Position numbers and translations under genes: made by a program
In this document: positions 17,799 through 27,246 of the stretch, one piece after another
Numbering within the stretch: the stretch's first letter is position 1
Layout of the letters: every line of letters starts with the position of its first letter
The notes under the pieces: generated by a model
Database searches by the model: none
Seen by the model: the letters and a program-made list of their open reading frames with translations, nothing else
What the model was told of the DNA's origin: nothing
DNA from: CAZIMM01 sp964540415
Lineage (GTDB): Bacteria > Bacillota > Clostridia > Oscillospirales > Acutalibacteraceae
Length of the DNA stretch: 64,000 nt
NCBI GenBank assembly: GCA_964540415.1
Contig: CAZIMM010000001.1
Location: 1-64,000, forward strand
Direction: 5' to 3'

Positions 17799-18242
17799 AT
17801 GAACGAAGACTATTATACAGTAGATCAAATTGCAGAAATGCTTAATATTCACCCGAAGACCATCCAGCGGTATATCCGGGAGGGCAAATTGCGTGCGGCA
17901 AAGATCGGAAAGAGTTGGCGTGTCACCGGGCATGACCTCAGCACTTTCGTCGAGAACAACTGTTCCGAAAGCCCCGACTCCGGAAAAAGACCTGAGCCCA
18001 GCGTCATCGCTTCGTCTGTTATCGATATCAATGTAGTCGGAAAAGAAGATGCCATCCGTATCATGAATACGGTAACAGCCACATTGAACTCAAAGCCGCC
18101 TGAATACGGACAGACGTCGATGCAAACCCAATATATCGAGCGTGAAAACATGGTTCGTATTACACTCTGGGGAGGTATCCGCTTTATGACAGTCATGATG
18201 GACACTATAGACGCATTGACTGAACAAAACGATGAGGAGTGA
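17799..18242 (+). CDS. Excisionase/MerR-type HTH DNA-binding protein
   Basis: The 147-residue protein begins with a winged-helix of the excisionase/MerR-like class (YTVDQIAEMLNIHPKTIQRY, then IREGKLRAAKIGKSWRV), residues about 4-53. The remaining 90 residues are an unrecognised alpha/beta domain (ENMVRITLWGGIRFMTVMMD). Such stand-alone proteins in Clostridia act as transcription factors rather than excisionases; no integrase is near. It ends right where the hydrolase starts, so the pair forms an operon and it may control the hydrolase. ATG 17799 follows TTTGAGGAGCAATAAG. Confidence 0.82.
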   Translation: MNEDYYTVDQIAEMLNIHPKTIQRYIREGKLRAAKIGKSWRVTGHDLSTFVENNCSESPDSGKRPEPSVIASSVIDINVVGKEDAIRIMNTVTATLNSKPPEYGQTSMQTQYIERENMVRITLWGGIRFMTVMMDTIDALTEQNDEE

Positions 18243-19073
18243 ATGCAAATGGAAAACAGCGTATTCAAATCGGAATCGGCACGGAATAAAGTTCGGGATT
18301 ACTATAACGGAGTACTCGCCCGGTTTCCTTTCGGTCAGCAATATGTTGAAACTGCCTTCGGGAAGACGTTTTTGCTGACAGCCGGGCAAAAGTCCAATCC
18401 TCCCGTTATCCTTCTGCACGGTTCATGCAGCAACAGCGCATTCTGGGTTCCTGAGATTATGGCCCTGTCCGGCAATTATATGGTTTATGCTGTTGACATT
18501 ATCGGTGAAGCAGGAAACAGCGAGGAATACAGACCCGATGTCAATACAAACGACTTCGCACTCTGGATGAAGGATGTTCTTGACTCGCTCGGTCTTGAAA
18601 AACCCGTAATAATCGGTAACTCGTTCGGCGGTTGGACGGCGCTTAAATTCGCAACGGCTTATCCCGAGCGTGTTTCAAAGCTTATTCTGATTGCATCCGC
18701 CGGTCTTGCGGAAATTCGCCCGCAATTCTTAGACACTGTTGCAAAAACCCGACAGTCGAACGAGGATGTGTCGGTAGGTTCCTCCGTAATCGGAGAAAAA
18801 GCTATCCCAAAAGAAGTTCTTGAATTTATGAATCTTATAGTATTAAGTTACAACCCGATTGATTATCTGCCGGTGTATGCAGACAATCAGCTGCAGAAGC
18901 TGACCATGCCCGTTCTCTTTATCGACGGCGAAAACGATGTTATCATTGATGCGCAGCAATCTGCGCAAAGGCTTTCACATCTTGTTCCGTCAGCTGAGAT
19001 TCATTTGCTCGGAAATTGCGGCCATTTGATAACCAATTCTATTGAATATATTATTCCGTTTTTGAAAGAATGA
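18243..19073 (+). CDS. Alpha/beta-hydrolase
   Basis: The 276-residue intracellular hydrolase has HGSCSNSAFW (oxyanion loop), nucleophile elbow GNSFGG with Ser127, acid in DGENDVI, and His in LGNCGHL. The family covers esterases, C-C hydrolases and haloperoxidase-like enzymes, so the substrate is open. It shares the promoter at 17739 with the upstream HTH gene. GAGGAG precedes the start; ATG 18249 is an alternative start two codons on. Confidence 0.9.
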   Translation: MQMENSVFKSESARNKVRDYYNGVLARFPFGQQYVETAFGKTFLLTAGQKSNPPVILLHGSCSNSAFWVPEIMALSGNYMVYAVDIIGEAGNSEEYRPDVNTNDFALWMKDVLDSLGLEKPVIIGNSFGGWTALKFATAYPERVSKLILIASAGLAEIRPQFLDTVAKTRQSNEDVSVGSSVIGEKAIPKEVLEFMNLIVLSYNPIDYLPVYADNQLQKLTMPVLFIDGENDVIIDAQQSAQRLSHLVPSAEIHLLGNCGHLITNSIEYIIPFLKE

Positions 19074-19232
19074 CGGCGTAAACTGAACAAGCGTACTTGT
19101 TTCAACGGTTTGGGAGTTTCGCATTTGCACCGAACTGTTCCGATACTTTTTCCGGTTTTGCTCCGCTGATGTGTTCACAGCTTTATTCTGTGTTTCGGCA
19201 GCAATCGGTAAAAATTTTGTCGGATTTTTACC

Positions 19233-19284
19233 AAAAACAGATAACAGTAAGACTGATTTTCATGTCTTGCTGTTATCTGTTTTT
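19233..19284 (+). terminator. Strong intrinsic terminator after the hydrolase gene
   Basis: AAAAACAGATAACAG and its complement CTGTTATCTGTTTTT flank an inner AAGAC/GTCTT stem. The 19074-19371 gap has no gene beyond this and the next promoter. Confidence 0.85.
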
Positions 19285-19311
19285 GGAGGCAATTTTTTTA
19301 TCATATTTGAA

Positions 19312-19340
19312 TTGACAATACAATAAACTTAATATATAAT
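19312..19340 (+). promoter_or_regulatory. Predicted promoter of the DUF4838 gene
   Basis: TTGACA, 17 bases and TATAAT stand 31 bases before the start codon. Confidence 0.75.
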
Positions 19341-19371
19341 ATTCTAAAATAAAAAATTAGGAGGAGATGTA

Positions 19372-21255
19372 ATGGGATTCAAAACATTTTTTTCCTGCAT
19401 GCTTGCGTTTTTACAGATGCTCGGTATTACCTTCGGCGTTATTGACATAGGAGAGCCCGATATTGATTACGGCGGAGACCCGTATTCGGCTGTAGAAATC
19501 AATGAATACCTTACACTTATTGCCGACGGCCGGAGCGATTATGTAATTATCGTCGGCGCGCAGGCATCGCCTGCCGAATTGAAAGCGGCACAGGAGCTGC
19601 AAAGCTATCTTTATCAGATGAGCGGTGTCGAGCTGACTGTTCGCAATGATACCTCTCGTGTTATTCAAACGGAAATAATCATCGGCAAAACAAGCCGCGA
19701 AAGCAACAGCACCTTTTCCGTTAACCGCGCAAACCTGGGTGAGGAGGGCTTCCTCATGACCATTTGGGAGGAAAGACTTGTCATCGCCGGCGGGGGCGCG
19801 CGAGGCACGCTTTACGGAGTTTACACCTTCCTTGAAGAACAGCTCGGCTGCCGCTGGTTCACGGATACGCTCACAGTTGTTCCCGAGCGCAGCGAGGTGA
19901 AAATCAACAAAAGGCTCTTTGATGTGCAACAGCCGGGATTTAACCTCAGATACACCGATTGGAAAGGCTCAACGGACTTTAAATACAAAAACAAAGCAAA
20001 CTACGGCGGCGATGAGAGCTTAGGCTACGGCAACCGGTATGCGACGGGCTGCCATTCCATGCCGCAGCTTGTTCCGGACAGTCTGTTTGAAACCGACAGT
20101 GATATTTTTGCATACCGCAAGGATTTAGGCGCAAGGACGGTGAATCACGTTTGTCTTTCAAACCCGAAGGCGCTCAGCACAGCGATTGAAAGCGCAAGAC
20201 GGATTCTCAATGCCGCACCGTCCACCGTCAACTTTTTCTATGTGGGGCAAAAGGACAATCAGGAATATTGCCAATGCGAAAAATGCGAGGCGGCATATCA
20301 TAAATATGAGAGCACAGCGGCAACGATGGTGATGTTCGTCAATCAGATTGCAACCGCGCTCAAGGATGAATTCCCCGGCATAAGCTTCACTTTCCTCGCT
20401 TATCAGGACACGAGAGAGGCACCCAAGGGTCTTGAGTGTGCAAGCAACGTGATTCCGACTGTGTGCACGATTGAGGCCTGCTATGTACACCCCTACACAG
20501 AATGCGGCCATGAGGACAAAAGAGAAAACGAAAACTTTGAATACCTTTACTCCGACCATGAGCCTGCAATAGCCAACGACCTCAAAGAGTGGGCGGCGAT
20601 TTCACAGAGCACCCACTCGTGGGAATACACCGTAAACTTCCTCAATTCCGTTCAGTTTTTTGCGGATTTACATACGCTTTCAAAAAACATGCAGTATCTT
20701 CAAAGCCTCGGCTACGACGGATTGTTTGAGGAGGGCGTTGGTTATTCAACCGGTGAATTCGGAGAGCTTCGCACATATCTTATTCTGAAGCTCATGTGGG
20801 ACCCAAACTGTGATGTGGAATATCATATGATGGATTTTATGAATGCATATTACGGCAGCAGCGCGGCGAAATACATTAAAGAATACATCGACAGGGCAAC
20901 ACACAAGATTGCGAACACAACGCACGCGTTCTGCTTTGACTGGCATTATCAGATAGGATATTTCAATGTAAATGAGATATCGTATTTCGACAAGCTTTGG
21001 GATAGTGCGGAAGCGGTAACGACAAATGAAACACAGCTTGAAAATGTCAAGCGCTCAAGACTTCAGCTGCGCTACTACAAGGCAAATCTTTTCTTGGATG
21101 AGTTTTCTCTCTTTAATCCTATGCGCGTAAAGGAAAATGAAAAGCTCTATGACGACCTTGTCGCCGACGGAATAACACGCGTCACCGCGTTTTCTCCGAT
21201 GCCGGAAAAGAGTACGATAAACTTCTTCCTGACACGTCCGATAGACTGGCGCTGA
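19372..21255 (+). CDS. DUF4838 domain protein, probably secreted
   Basis: The 627-residue protein has a hydrophobic N-terminus (about 1-25). Residues about 45-165 resemble the N-terminal domain of alpha-glucuronidase/hexosaminidase-like glycosidases (LKAAQELQSYLYQMSGVEL, then GTLYGVYTFLEEQLGCRWF). This leads into the DUF4838 region (VNFFYVGQKDNQEYCQCEKC, then WEYTVNFLNSVQFFADL). DUF4838 proteins are common in polysaccharide-degrading bacteria and are suspected glycosidases of unproven specificity. GGAGGAGATGTA precedes ATG. It is a single-gene unit with its own promoter and terminator. Confidence 0.85.
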   Translation: MGFKTFFSCMLAFLQMLGITFGVIDIGEPDIDYGGDPYSAVEINEYLTLIADGRSDYVIIVGAQASPAELKAAQELQSYLYQMSGVELTVRNDTSRVIQTEIIIGKTSRESNSTFSVNRANLGEEGFLMTIWEERLVIAGGGARGTLYGVYTFLEEQLGCRWFTDTLTVVPERSEVKINKRLFDVQQPGFNLRYTDWKGSTDFKYKNKANYGGDESLGYGNRYATGCHSMPQLVPDSLFETDSDIFAYRKDLGARTVNHVCLSNPKALSTAIESARRILNAAPSTVNFFYVGQKDNQEYCQCEKCEAAYHKYESTAATMVMFVNQIATALKDEFPGISFTFLAYQDTREAPKGLECASNVIPTVCTIEACYVHPYTECGHEDKRENENFEYLYSDHEPAIANDLKEWAAISQSTHSWEYTVNFLNSVQFFADLHTLSKNMQYLQSLGYDGLFEEGVGYSTGEFGELRTYLILKLMWDPNCDVEYHMMDFMNAYYGSSAAKYIKEYIDRATHKIANTTHAFCFDWHYQIGYFNVNEISYFDKLWDSAEAVTTNETQLENVKRSRLQLRYYKANLFLDEFSLFNPMRVKENEKLYDDLVADGITRVTAFSPMPEKSTINFFLTRPIDWR

Positions 21256-21277
21256 AACGCGGACAAAAAATAAAAGC

Positions 21278-21317
21278 AGCTCACAGCGGGAGTTTTTCTC
21301 CGGCTGTGAGCTTTTTT
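21278..21317 (+). terminator. Intrinsic terminator after the DUF4838 gene
   Basis: AGCTCACAGC and GCTGTGAGCT enclose a 15-base loop and are followed by six T. The gap 21318-21595 holds no gene I can recognise. Confidence 0.85.
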
Positions 21318-21595
21318 ACCGGCTGTGAAAAGTTTACCCCTCCTCTGCAGGGGCTGAAGAAAACAGCTTGACAAGAATGCCCCTAAAAAAACCGAAAGCT
21401 GCAAGCATACCGGGTTAAGCGCGGTGATAAAACAGATAAAGCTTTAAGGTAAGGCGGCGAATTCTTTGCCGGAACTCCTCTCTCGGCGGACGATTTTGCG
21501 CAGATGTCTCCCGCAGGCTTTGAGGCTTTAACAGCCGGAATGACACCGGACTCCGGCGCTGAAATTGCGTGATTTGTTTAAAATCCGGAAAGATA

Positions 21596-21642
21596 TTGAC
21601 AAAATATACAGTTAAGAATATAATTAAATTACCACTGGTAAT
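21596..21642 (+). promoter_or_regulatory. Promoter and palindromic operator of the TetR gene
   Basis: TTGACA (21596-21601), 17 bases and TATAAT (21619-21624) form a consensus promoter. Directly downstream, ATTACCACTGGTAAT (21628-21642) has 6-base inverted arms around ACT, over the likely transcription start. This is the expected place for autorepression by the TetR protein encoded next. Confidence 0.7.
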
Positions 21643-21673
21643 AAACTATGTAATTCAGTCTTTGAGGTGCAAT

Positions 21674-22273
21674 GTGAAAAAGAATATAACAAAGGAGCAG
21701 GTTATAGAAACTGCCGTTGAGTTAATGAAAGACAGGGACAATTTAAATTCTCTGAATCTGCGCGAAATAGCACGGACTTTAGGTTGTGCGCATACAAACC
21801 TATATAACTATTTTTCTTCGTACAATGATTTATTATGGGAAACACACGCCGCTATACAGGTGATTTTTATGAGAATGATAACTGACAGAATCAATGAAGC
21901 AACCACTGCCGAAAAACGTCTTACGAATTTTTTCAAAGCCTTCGTTGATATGTATATGGATAATAAGGGCTGGTTTCGCTTAGCCTGGCATGAGTATATT
22001 GAGGGGGATAGACCCCAAAGTGATGTTGAAGCAACCGCCGCTGCCAACAAAATGGTAAACTATTATATTTCCGATATATGGAATGAGCTTTACGGAGAAT
22101 ATCCCGAAAGGGATCTGGCGGAACGCATACTGCATAATACTCATTGCTACATTGTCGGCGAAATCTCCAACTATCTTTTAGGCAGAGGCTTGATAAAAGA
22201 CGAAAAACAGTTAAGGTCTTATATTGTGCAAGAGGCGATTTGCATGTTCAGGCTTTGCCTTTTGGGAGCGTGA
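21674..22273 (+). CDS. TetR/AcrR-family transcriptional regulator
   Basis: The 199-residue regulator has an N-terminal HTH (LNSLNLREIARTLGCAHTNL, then YNYFSSYNDLL) and a helical ligand domain. GTG 21674 follows GAGGTGCAAT; the longer upstream frame lacks a ribosome site and crosses the promoter. It lies 5 bases before the DUF6323 gene and shares its transcript. It likely represses this three-gene unit through the palindrome at 21628. Confidence 0.85.
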   Translation: MKKNITKEQVIETAVELMKDRDNLNSLNLREIARTLGCAHTNLYNYFSSYNDLLWETHAAIQVIFMRMITDRINEATTAEKRLTNFFKAFVDMYMDNKGWFRLAWHEYIEGDRPQSDVEATAAANKMVNYYISDIWNELYGEYPERDLAERILHNTHCYIVGEISNYLLGRGLIKDEKQLRSYIVQEAICMFRLCLLGA

Positions 22274-22278
22274 TGTGA

Positions 22279-22767
22279 TTGAACTTTGAGCTGACTTTTT
22301 TCACTTCAGATTTGATACAGAAACAGGCTGTTAATGAAGTTGTCAAATGCAATGAAATTACAGAACAATTCGGGCTGGTTCTAACACCGGCGCAGGCTGA
22401 AGAGCTTGTTGAAACCCGTTCAATATCATTGCGCAATAACGGGCTCATCGAATTCGGCGGAGGCGTCATTGACAAAATTATTACGGAGTTTTGTGACTCT
22501 CCTTACCTCTCAAAGCAAAACTATGAGCAAGCACTTCACGAATTGATTGAAATGTTTTATTACTATAAAAACGAAATGATGGACTTAATTACAGATGATG
22601 ATTTGATAAAATTCATGAAATCGTCCTTTGACGGTGTTTGTCATGGCTCACTTGAGTTGCTGTCCGGACGTGAATTATACCGTTTATCCGGGAACCTGCG
22701 TTACGGATTGTCCGGTGATTATTCCGAGGAGAACAGTTCGGACGACATGGAGGATTATGATGAATAA
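22279..22767 (+). CDS. DUF6323-like protein
   Basis: The 162-residue protein is all-alpha in character and resembles the DUF6323 family of Firmicutes (FGLVLTPAQAEELVETRSIS, then YYYKNEMMDLITDDDLIKFM, then GSLELLSGREL). Function is unknown. The TTG start at 22279 has a weak GGGAG site upstream. It overlaps the next gene by 8 bases. I recall DUF6323 and DUF6179 genes lying together in other clostridia, which suggests a complex, but this was not checked. Confidence 0.75.
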   Translation: MNFELTFFTSDLIQKQAVNEVVKCNEITEQFGLVLTPAQAEELVETRSISLRNNGLIEFGGGVIDKIITEFCDSPYLSKQNYEQALHELIEMFYYYKNEMMDLITDDDLIKFMKSSFDGVCHGSLELLSGRELYRLSGNLRYGLSGDYSEENSSDDMEDYDE

Positions 22768-24121
22768 CAGTCTTGAAATCAATCACTTTATTGACAGGGC
22801 GTTATTGAGGGAGGATAACTATTTTCTGTCATTGCTTGAGCAAGCATATAACAAGGAACTGTTGAGTGATAAGGACATTGAACGCATACAGTATGAGTGC
22901 CTTGCTCTTTTAGCGGAGAAAACGGAACGATATAATTCCGGGGACAGCAGTTCAATACAAATTGAGAAAGCAAAAGAAATTCTGAACTCTGTTCTTTACA
23001 CAATCGGCATATGTCTGAAATCTTTTCCGAATCCGGATGACGCAGTAACAGAATTGCAGAAGATGCCTTTAAAAGAATTGTATCAAAACGGACGGAAAAA
23101 GATTGACAGGCTGCTCACTGCTACAAAATCAGTACATTCAAAACTGCTTTCAAAACTTTTTGTCACACCTAATGCTTTTTACAGCTCAACAATAAAGGAC
23201 GGTGTGTACGGATTTTTCAAATCGTATTATCCCGATTTTTTTGCACATGAAACCAACTTTTCTGCTTCTTATCCGCTGTTCAATGCAATTCAGGATTTTA
23301 GAGGAATTGAATTTATAAAATTCTATGTACAGGGCGCATTCTACGAAAACCAATTTATGAGTTTCTTTTCTCCGGAGGACATTCATCATCTGCTCTGCGG
23401 ATATGAGGAAAACTATCGGGAACTTCAGCTTAACTTATATGAGCCGGTTTTGATTACAGCTCTCGGATGTATCATAGCCGAAACAGACTTAATGCATCTT
23501 GATATTACCGAACACGGCGTCAACTGTCTTTCCGGGAAATTCATGCAGAAAACAGAAGCCGAAATTACAGAAATAATTTCAAATGCATCAGTGAACCTGA
23601 ACGAAAAGCTGAAGCTTTCTCAAGGTTTATTTCAATATATACAAAGCAGTTTGCCGAAAGTTATCCGGAAAATATCCGCTGCTGTCTCCGAAAATACACT
23701 TAACCGTCTTTTCATTCTCCCCGTATACCCGGAAGACAAGCCAAAATTAATTATTTCATACGGCACAAGGATGGACGATGAAGTTTATCGCAATGTGTTG
23801 GATGAGATTATAATGTGCGATGCTCTTCAAGACAAGGTATCTGTTATCAAAAAACATATTCATTCCTTCGCCGACTTAGAGGATGTTTTACTGGATGCCG
23901 AAATGACACCTGTTGAACTCAGGGGTGTTCTTTCCGAATTGAGTTTGCCGGAGATTGCCGCACTTTCAAAAAAATATTGTCTGCAATTTGAAATTGATGT
24001 CATAAATTTACGGGAACAAGAAAGGGTTCTCCGCGAAAGCCTGCAAAAGTATATATCGGATTTGCCGCCGGAACAGCAAACGATGATTAAGCAGGTTGAA
24101 ACTGTTTTGCAGGAAGAATAA
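22760..24121 (+). CDS. DUF6179-like protein
   Basis: The predicted product has 453 residues, is mostly helical, and has no signal peptide or membrane segment. It resembles DUF6179 proteins (SFPNPDDAVTELQKMPLKEL, then NAIQDFRGIEFIKFYVQGAF, then HLLCGYEENYRELQLNLYEP). Its function is unknown. ATG 22760 was chosen because GGAGG ends 6 bases upstream; the ATG at 22757 is only 3 away and earlier starts lie inside the preceding gene. With the TetR and DUF6323 genes it forms a three-gene unit, closed by the hairpin at 24405. Confidence 0.75.
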   Translation: MNNSLEINHFIDRALLREDNYFLSLLEQAYNKELLSDKDIERIQYECLALLAEKTERYNSGDSSSIQIEKAKEILNSVLYTIGICLKSFPNPDDAVTELQKMPLKELYQNGRKKIDRLLTATKSVHSKLLSKLFVTPNAFYSSTIKDGVYGFFKSYYPDFFAHETNFSASYPLFNAIQDFRGIEFIKFYVQGAFYENQFMSFFSPEDIHHLLCGYEENYRELQLNLYEPVLITALGCIIAETDLMHLDITEHGVNCLSGKFMQKTEAEITEIISNASVNLNEKLKLSQGLFQYIQSSLPKVIRKISAAVSENTLNRLFILPVYPEDKPKLIISYGTRMDDEVYRNVLDEIIMCDALQDKVSVIKKHIHSFADLEDVLLDAEMTPVELRGVLSELSLPEIAALSKKYCLQFEIDVINLREQERVLRESLQKYISDLPPEQQTMIKQVETVLQEE

Positions 24122-24404
24122 GAAACTATTATTTAAAAATGTCCCTTATACGGATATCTTTGCAAAAAAACAATGAGCTCAGATTTTCGGCCAGATAAAA
24201 AAACCGCCGCTTTCATAGTCACCCGCACTTTTTCGGAAGAAACGGTGCTTTTGCGCTTGCCGCGATGCGATTAATATTCCGTCAAGAAGTCATCGTAAAA
24301 CCGAAAACTGTTGAGTGAACTCCCCCGTTGTTTACGGAGTCCCCTTGCACCTTCTTGGAATTTTCGAAGTCGTGAATTATCGGATTGTATCAATGATTTT
24401 ACAT
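24122..24404. other. Non-coding gap between convergent genes
   Basis: I recognise no gene, promoter or repeat here, apart from scattered short frames without ribosome sites. It ends in the terminator at 24405-24444. Confidence 0.5.
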
Positions 24405-24444
24405 AAAAGAACGCAGACATTTATTTAAATGCCTGCGTTCTTTT
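24405..24444. terminator. Bidirectional terminator of the GCAGGCAT hairpin family (copy 1)
   Basis: AAAAGAACGCAGACAT pairs with ATGCCTGCGTTCTTTT. It lies between convergent genes. Nearly the same stem recurs at 27434 and 28604. Confidence 0.8.
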
Positions 24445-24493
24445 CACCAGTCGCCAAAGGGGTTTCATGATTTTTTGCTGTTTGGATTTGATT

Positions 24494-25438
24494 TTATTGC
24501 AGCAAGCTGTTATATTGATAGGCCTTTACATAATCGACAATAAATCTTGACGGCAAATTATCGTTGTCAGCAACATTTTTATCGACTCCGAGGGAAATTA
24601 TCAGATACAGCGGAACCCGGCAGACACCGCCGAAATCGGTGCGTGCCGTTTCAACTCCGTTTATGTAAAAGATATACTCGTTCTCATTCCACTCCACACC
24701 GTAGGTGTTGTATTTTTCATACGGGTCATCAGCATAGAAATGGCCCTGCATTTCACTGCGGTGATATTCGTCATAGCTGTCAACGTGAATCGTATGGTAA
24801 ACGGAGTTTTTCCACAAAGGTTCTTTTTTCGGATTTGTTTTCGTTTCAAATACATCTATTTCACAGCCGGTGACTCCGCCGTCGGTGAGCCCCTCACCGG
24901 TGTCAAACATTCCCTCGCAAAGCATCCAGAATGCAGGATTGAGTCCCGCGCCCTTTGGCAGAATACATCTGATTTCAAAATAGCCGTATAATTGCTCATA
25001 GCCCGTTGAGTAATCAAAGTATGTATGGTTGGGACTTGTGTCCAGTCCGTATGAATAGTATCCCTCGCCTATAGGGCCGTCATCGCGGTGTTCCGCCGTA
25101 ATAATCAGATTTTCATCGTCAAAGCTGAGCTGCTCTCTGCTCCAGTATGCCGTATCACGCTGATAACCGCCGTTTAGTCCCCAGACATAATGACCTCCCC
25201 AGTATTTAAAATCAAGTGAGCCGCTGTTGAATTCATCAGCCCAGACAAGGGTGAATTTGTTCATATCAAGCTCTGACCCCTGAGGGGATGCCGGCAAATC
25301 AAAAATCAGTGCACCCAGAAGCTGAAAAAGCACAACGGCAAAAGCAGTAACTTTTTTCAGTCCGTGAGAAATACTGACCGACCGCATGGAAAATATGTTT
25401 TTCAACCTGTATAAATTGTCCCGGTTTCTTTTTATCAT
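24494..25438 (-). CDS. GH16-family glucanase/laminarinase-like glycosidase
   Basis: The 314-residue protein has an N-terminal hydrophobic signal or anchor at about residues 30-50, then a complete GH16 beta-jelly-roll: WADEFNSGSLDFKYW, YGYFEIRCILPKGAGLNPAFW, catalytic EIDVFE (Glu193 nucleophile, Asp195, Glu198 acid/base), then YGVEWNENEYIFYING. GH16 enzymes cleave beta-1,3/1,4-glucans, laminarin, agar-type and other galactans; the subgroup is not evident. It is a single gene transcribed toward the hairpin at 24405. Confidence 0.92.
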   Translation of the reverse strand: MIKRNRDNLYRLKNIFSMRSVSISHGLKKVTAFAVVLFQLLGALIFDLPASPQGSELDMNKFTLVWADEFNSGSLDFKYWGGHYVWGLNGGYQRDTAYWSREQLSFDDENLIITAEHRDDGPIGEGYYSYGLDTSPNHTYFDYSTGYEQLYGYFEIRCILPKGAGLNPAFWMLCEGMFDTGEGLTDGGVTGCEIDVFETKTNPKKEPLWKNSVYHTIHVDSYDEYHRSEMQGHFYADDPYEKYNTYGVEWNENEYIFYINGVETARTDFGGVCRVPLYLIISLGVDKNVADNDNLPSRFIVDYVKAYQYNSLLQ

Positions 25439-25756
25439 ATAATCAGCCCCTTTTTTTAATCATATCAGAATTATTCGGATAAATCAACTCCCGATTTCGG
25501 CCGGATTCCGAAAAATGTGCAACGATATCCGATTTATAAATAGCACTGCAAAATCTACAGCATAAGGGACGATATACCGTGTCTTTCTGCGATTGTATTT
25601 TGCCAAAATCAAACATCAAAGCATTATGAAAATTGTTTGCCGTTTCTCTCCACCCGCACTCTGCTTGCATGACAGTGTGCAAAGTTATTTGCGGAATGGC
25701 TTGAAAAAGGCAGGTACAAGCCGTATAATTAAGTATATTACGATGAGGTAAAAAAT
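25439..25756. other. Divergent intergenic region
   Basis: Gap between the divergent GH16 and GNAT genes. Only the GNAT promoter (25701-25729) is recognisable; no gene is seen. Confidence 0.5.
25701..25729 (+). promoter_or_regulatory. Predicted promoter of the GNAT gene
   Basis: TTGAAA, 17 bases and TATAAT stand 27 bases before the start codon. Confidence 0.65.
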
Positions 25757-26239
25757 ATGGTAAGGATTAAGACAGAGCGATTGACAATTTTCCCGATGAC
25801 TGAGAATGAGCTGACGCAACTGATAAATAAATACAGCGTTGCCGCGCCCGAATTGAGTTCGGCATATCGGGAAATGCTGAACAACTGTATCCAATTCCCC
25901 GAACAGTATGTTTGGTATGCCGCGTGGAAAATATGTCTGGCGGACAGCGGAAAAGAAGTCGGATATGCGGGCTTTAAGGGCTTCAACGGGGGCTGTCCGG
26001 AAATCGGATACGGAATTAACGATGAGTATGAAGGCGTCGGTTTTGCGACGGATGCTGTAAAAGCACTTTGTAATTGGGCTCTTCAAATGCCGGAGGTTGT
26101 TGCCGTAGAGGCCGAAACGGAATCCGATAATGTCAAGTCAATCAGGGTGCTCAAAAAAACCGGTTTCGTGCAAACCGGGGTTATGGGAGAAGAAGGGCCG
26201 AGATATATTCTGAATAAACAGAGCTTGATTCAGCTTTAA
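25757..26239 (+). CDS. GNAT-family N-acetyltransferase
   Basis: The 160-residue protein is of the RimJ/RimL-like class: start IKTERLTIFPMTENEL, GGCPEIGYGINDEYEGVGFAT (acetyl-CoA pyrophosphate loop in degenerate form), AVEAETESDNVKSIRVLKKT, then GFVQTG. It would transfer acetyl from acetyl-CoA to an amine, in protein N-termini or small molecules; the acceptor is unknown. GATGAGG precedes ATG. Confidence 0.88.
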   Translation: MVRIKTERLTIFPMTENELTQLINKYSVAAPELSSAYREMLNNCIQFPEQYVWYAAWKICLADSGKEVGYAGFKGFNGGCPEIGYGINDEYEGVGFATDAVKALCNWALQMPEVVAVEAETESDNVKSIRVLKKTGFVQTGVMGEEGPRYILNKQSLIQL

Positions 26240-26247
26240 ACGCCGTG

Positions 26248-27246
26248 TTATGCAAAATATAAAATCGGTATATTCAGCTTTTGCTTGATTTGATTGCGTA
26301 AAAAAGATTCCGCATTGTCACGGACCTCACTGCGGTAGCAGTATTTCCCCCTGCCGCGGCCGGTCATAAGCGAACGGTCAAAAATCGGAATTGTGTTCGG
26401 GAATGCGTCTGTATTGATGGCGTTCTGCACAAAGCTGTATGTCATCATAATCACTTCGATGAATCCGTTCTGCTTTATATTCGGAGAAAGCTCATCATTG
26501 AGTTTATCCATAAGTTTGCTGTAAAGATTCTTCCAATCCGGCAGCAAAATGACCGGCGCAATCAAAAGTCCCACAGGATAACCCGCGTCCGCCATTGCGT
26601 TGACGGCGCGGATGCGGTCATCCAGCCGAGATGTTCCAAGCTCAACGCGGCTGATTATTTCATTGGGATTGACACTCATTCGAAAAATCGTCTTGCCTTT
26701 GTGGTCAAGCGTCAGCAGCGGCTCCACCATATCAAACTTTGTGGGAAAGGTCAGTCTTCCTTTTCCGGATTTTGCGAAGCTCTCTATTGTCCAGACCAAG
26801 TTGCCTGTGATTGTGTTTTCCAGCACCAGATCACTGTTGCTGCCGATCTCAAAAGTCTGAGGAACTCCGGAGGCGGCATCGGCTTTGAGCAATTTATCCA
26901 TCATCTGTTCCCGATTGACAAACAGGCGCAGATAGGAACATTTGTTGTAATTGCAGACCAGATAACAGTACAGGCACATGGCACGGCAGCCTGATGAGGT
27001 GTAAGGCACCAACCAGTCTGAAACCTTGTGGTTCTCGGTGTATTTATGAGTTTTGCGAATGCCCAGCACGAGGTGTTGTTTCAAGTGCGGGAATTCGGAG
27101 TTTTTGCTGCCGCTCAGCTCCGGGATGCGGTTATGAGATTCGATTTCCACCCACGGAAGACAGTTATATTTTTCACGCATCTCTTGCCCTAACGGGTATT
27201 CAAGTGCCTGCGGCTCAAAGTATACGGTATCAAATGTGATGTTCAT
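26248..27246 (-). CDS. splB: Spore photoproduct lyase
   Basis: SplB repairs the 5-thyminyl-5,6-dihydrothymine lesion in UV-damaged spore DNA by radical SAM chemistry. The 332-residue product has the unusual cluster motif CRAMCLYC (Cx3Cx2C), followed by the conserved CSYLRLFVN whose Cys is the hydrogen donor, plus QTFEIGSNSDLVLE and RMSVNPNEIISRVELGTSRL. The length matches the family (about 340). Its presence indicates a spore-former or a recent descendant of one. Convergent with the GNAT gene, 8 bases apart. ATG follows GGAGATAAACA. Confidence 0.92.
   Translation of the reverse strand: MNITFDTVYFEPQALEYPLGQEMREKYNCLPWVEIESHNRIPELSGSKNSEFPHLKQHLVLGIRKTHKYTENHKVSDWLVPYTSSGCRAMCLYCYLVCNYNKCSYLRLFVNREQMMDKLLKADAASGVPQTFEIGSNSDLVLENTITGNLVWTIESFAKSGKGRLTFPTKFDMVEPLLTLDHKGKTIFRMSVNPNEIISRVELGTSRLDDRIRAVNAMADAGYPVGLLIAPVILLPDWKNLYSKLMDKLNDELSPNIKQNGFIEVIMMTYSFVQNAINTDAFPNTIPIFDRSLMTGRGRGKYCYRSEVRDNAESFLRNQIKQKLNIPILYFA

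Noticed and set aside
17799..18242. HTH protein as a phage excisionase
   Set aside because: No integrase or phage gene nearby; it is co-transcribed with a hydrolase and has an extra C-terminal domain, unlike small excisionases.
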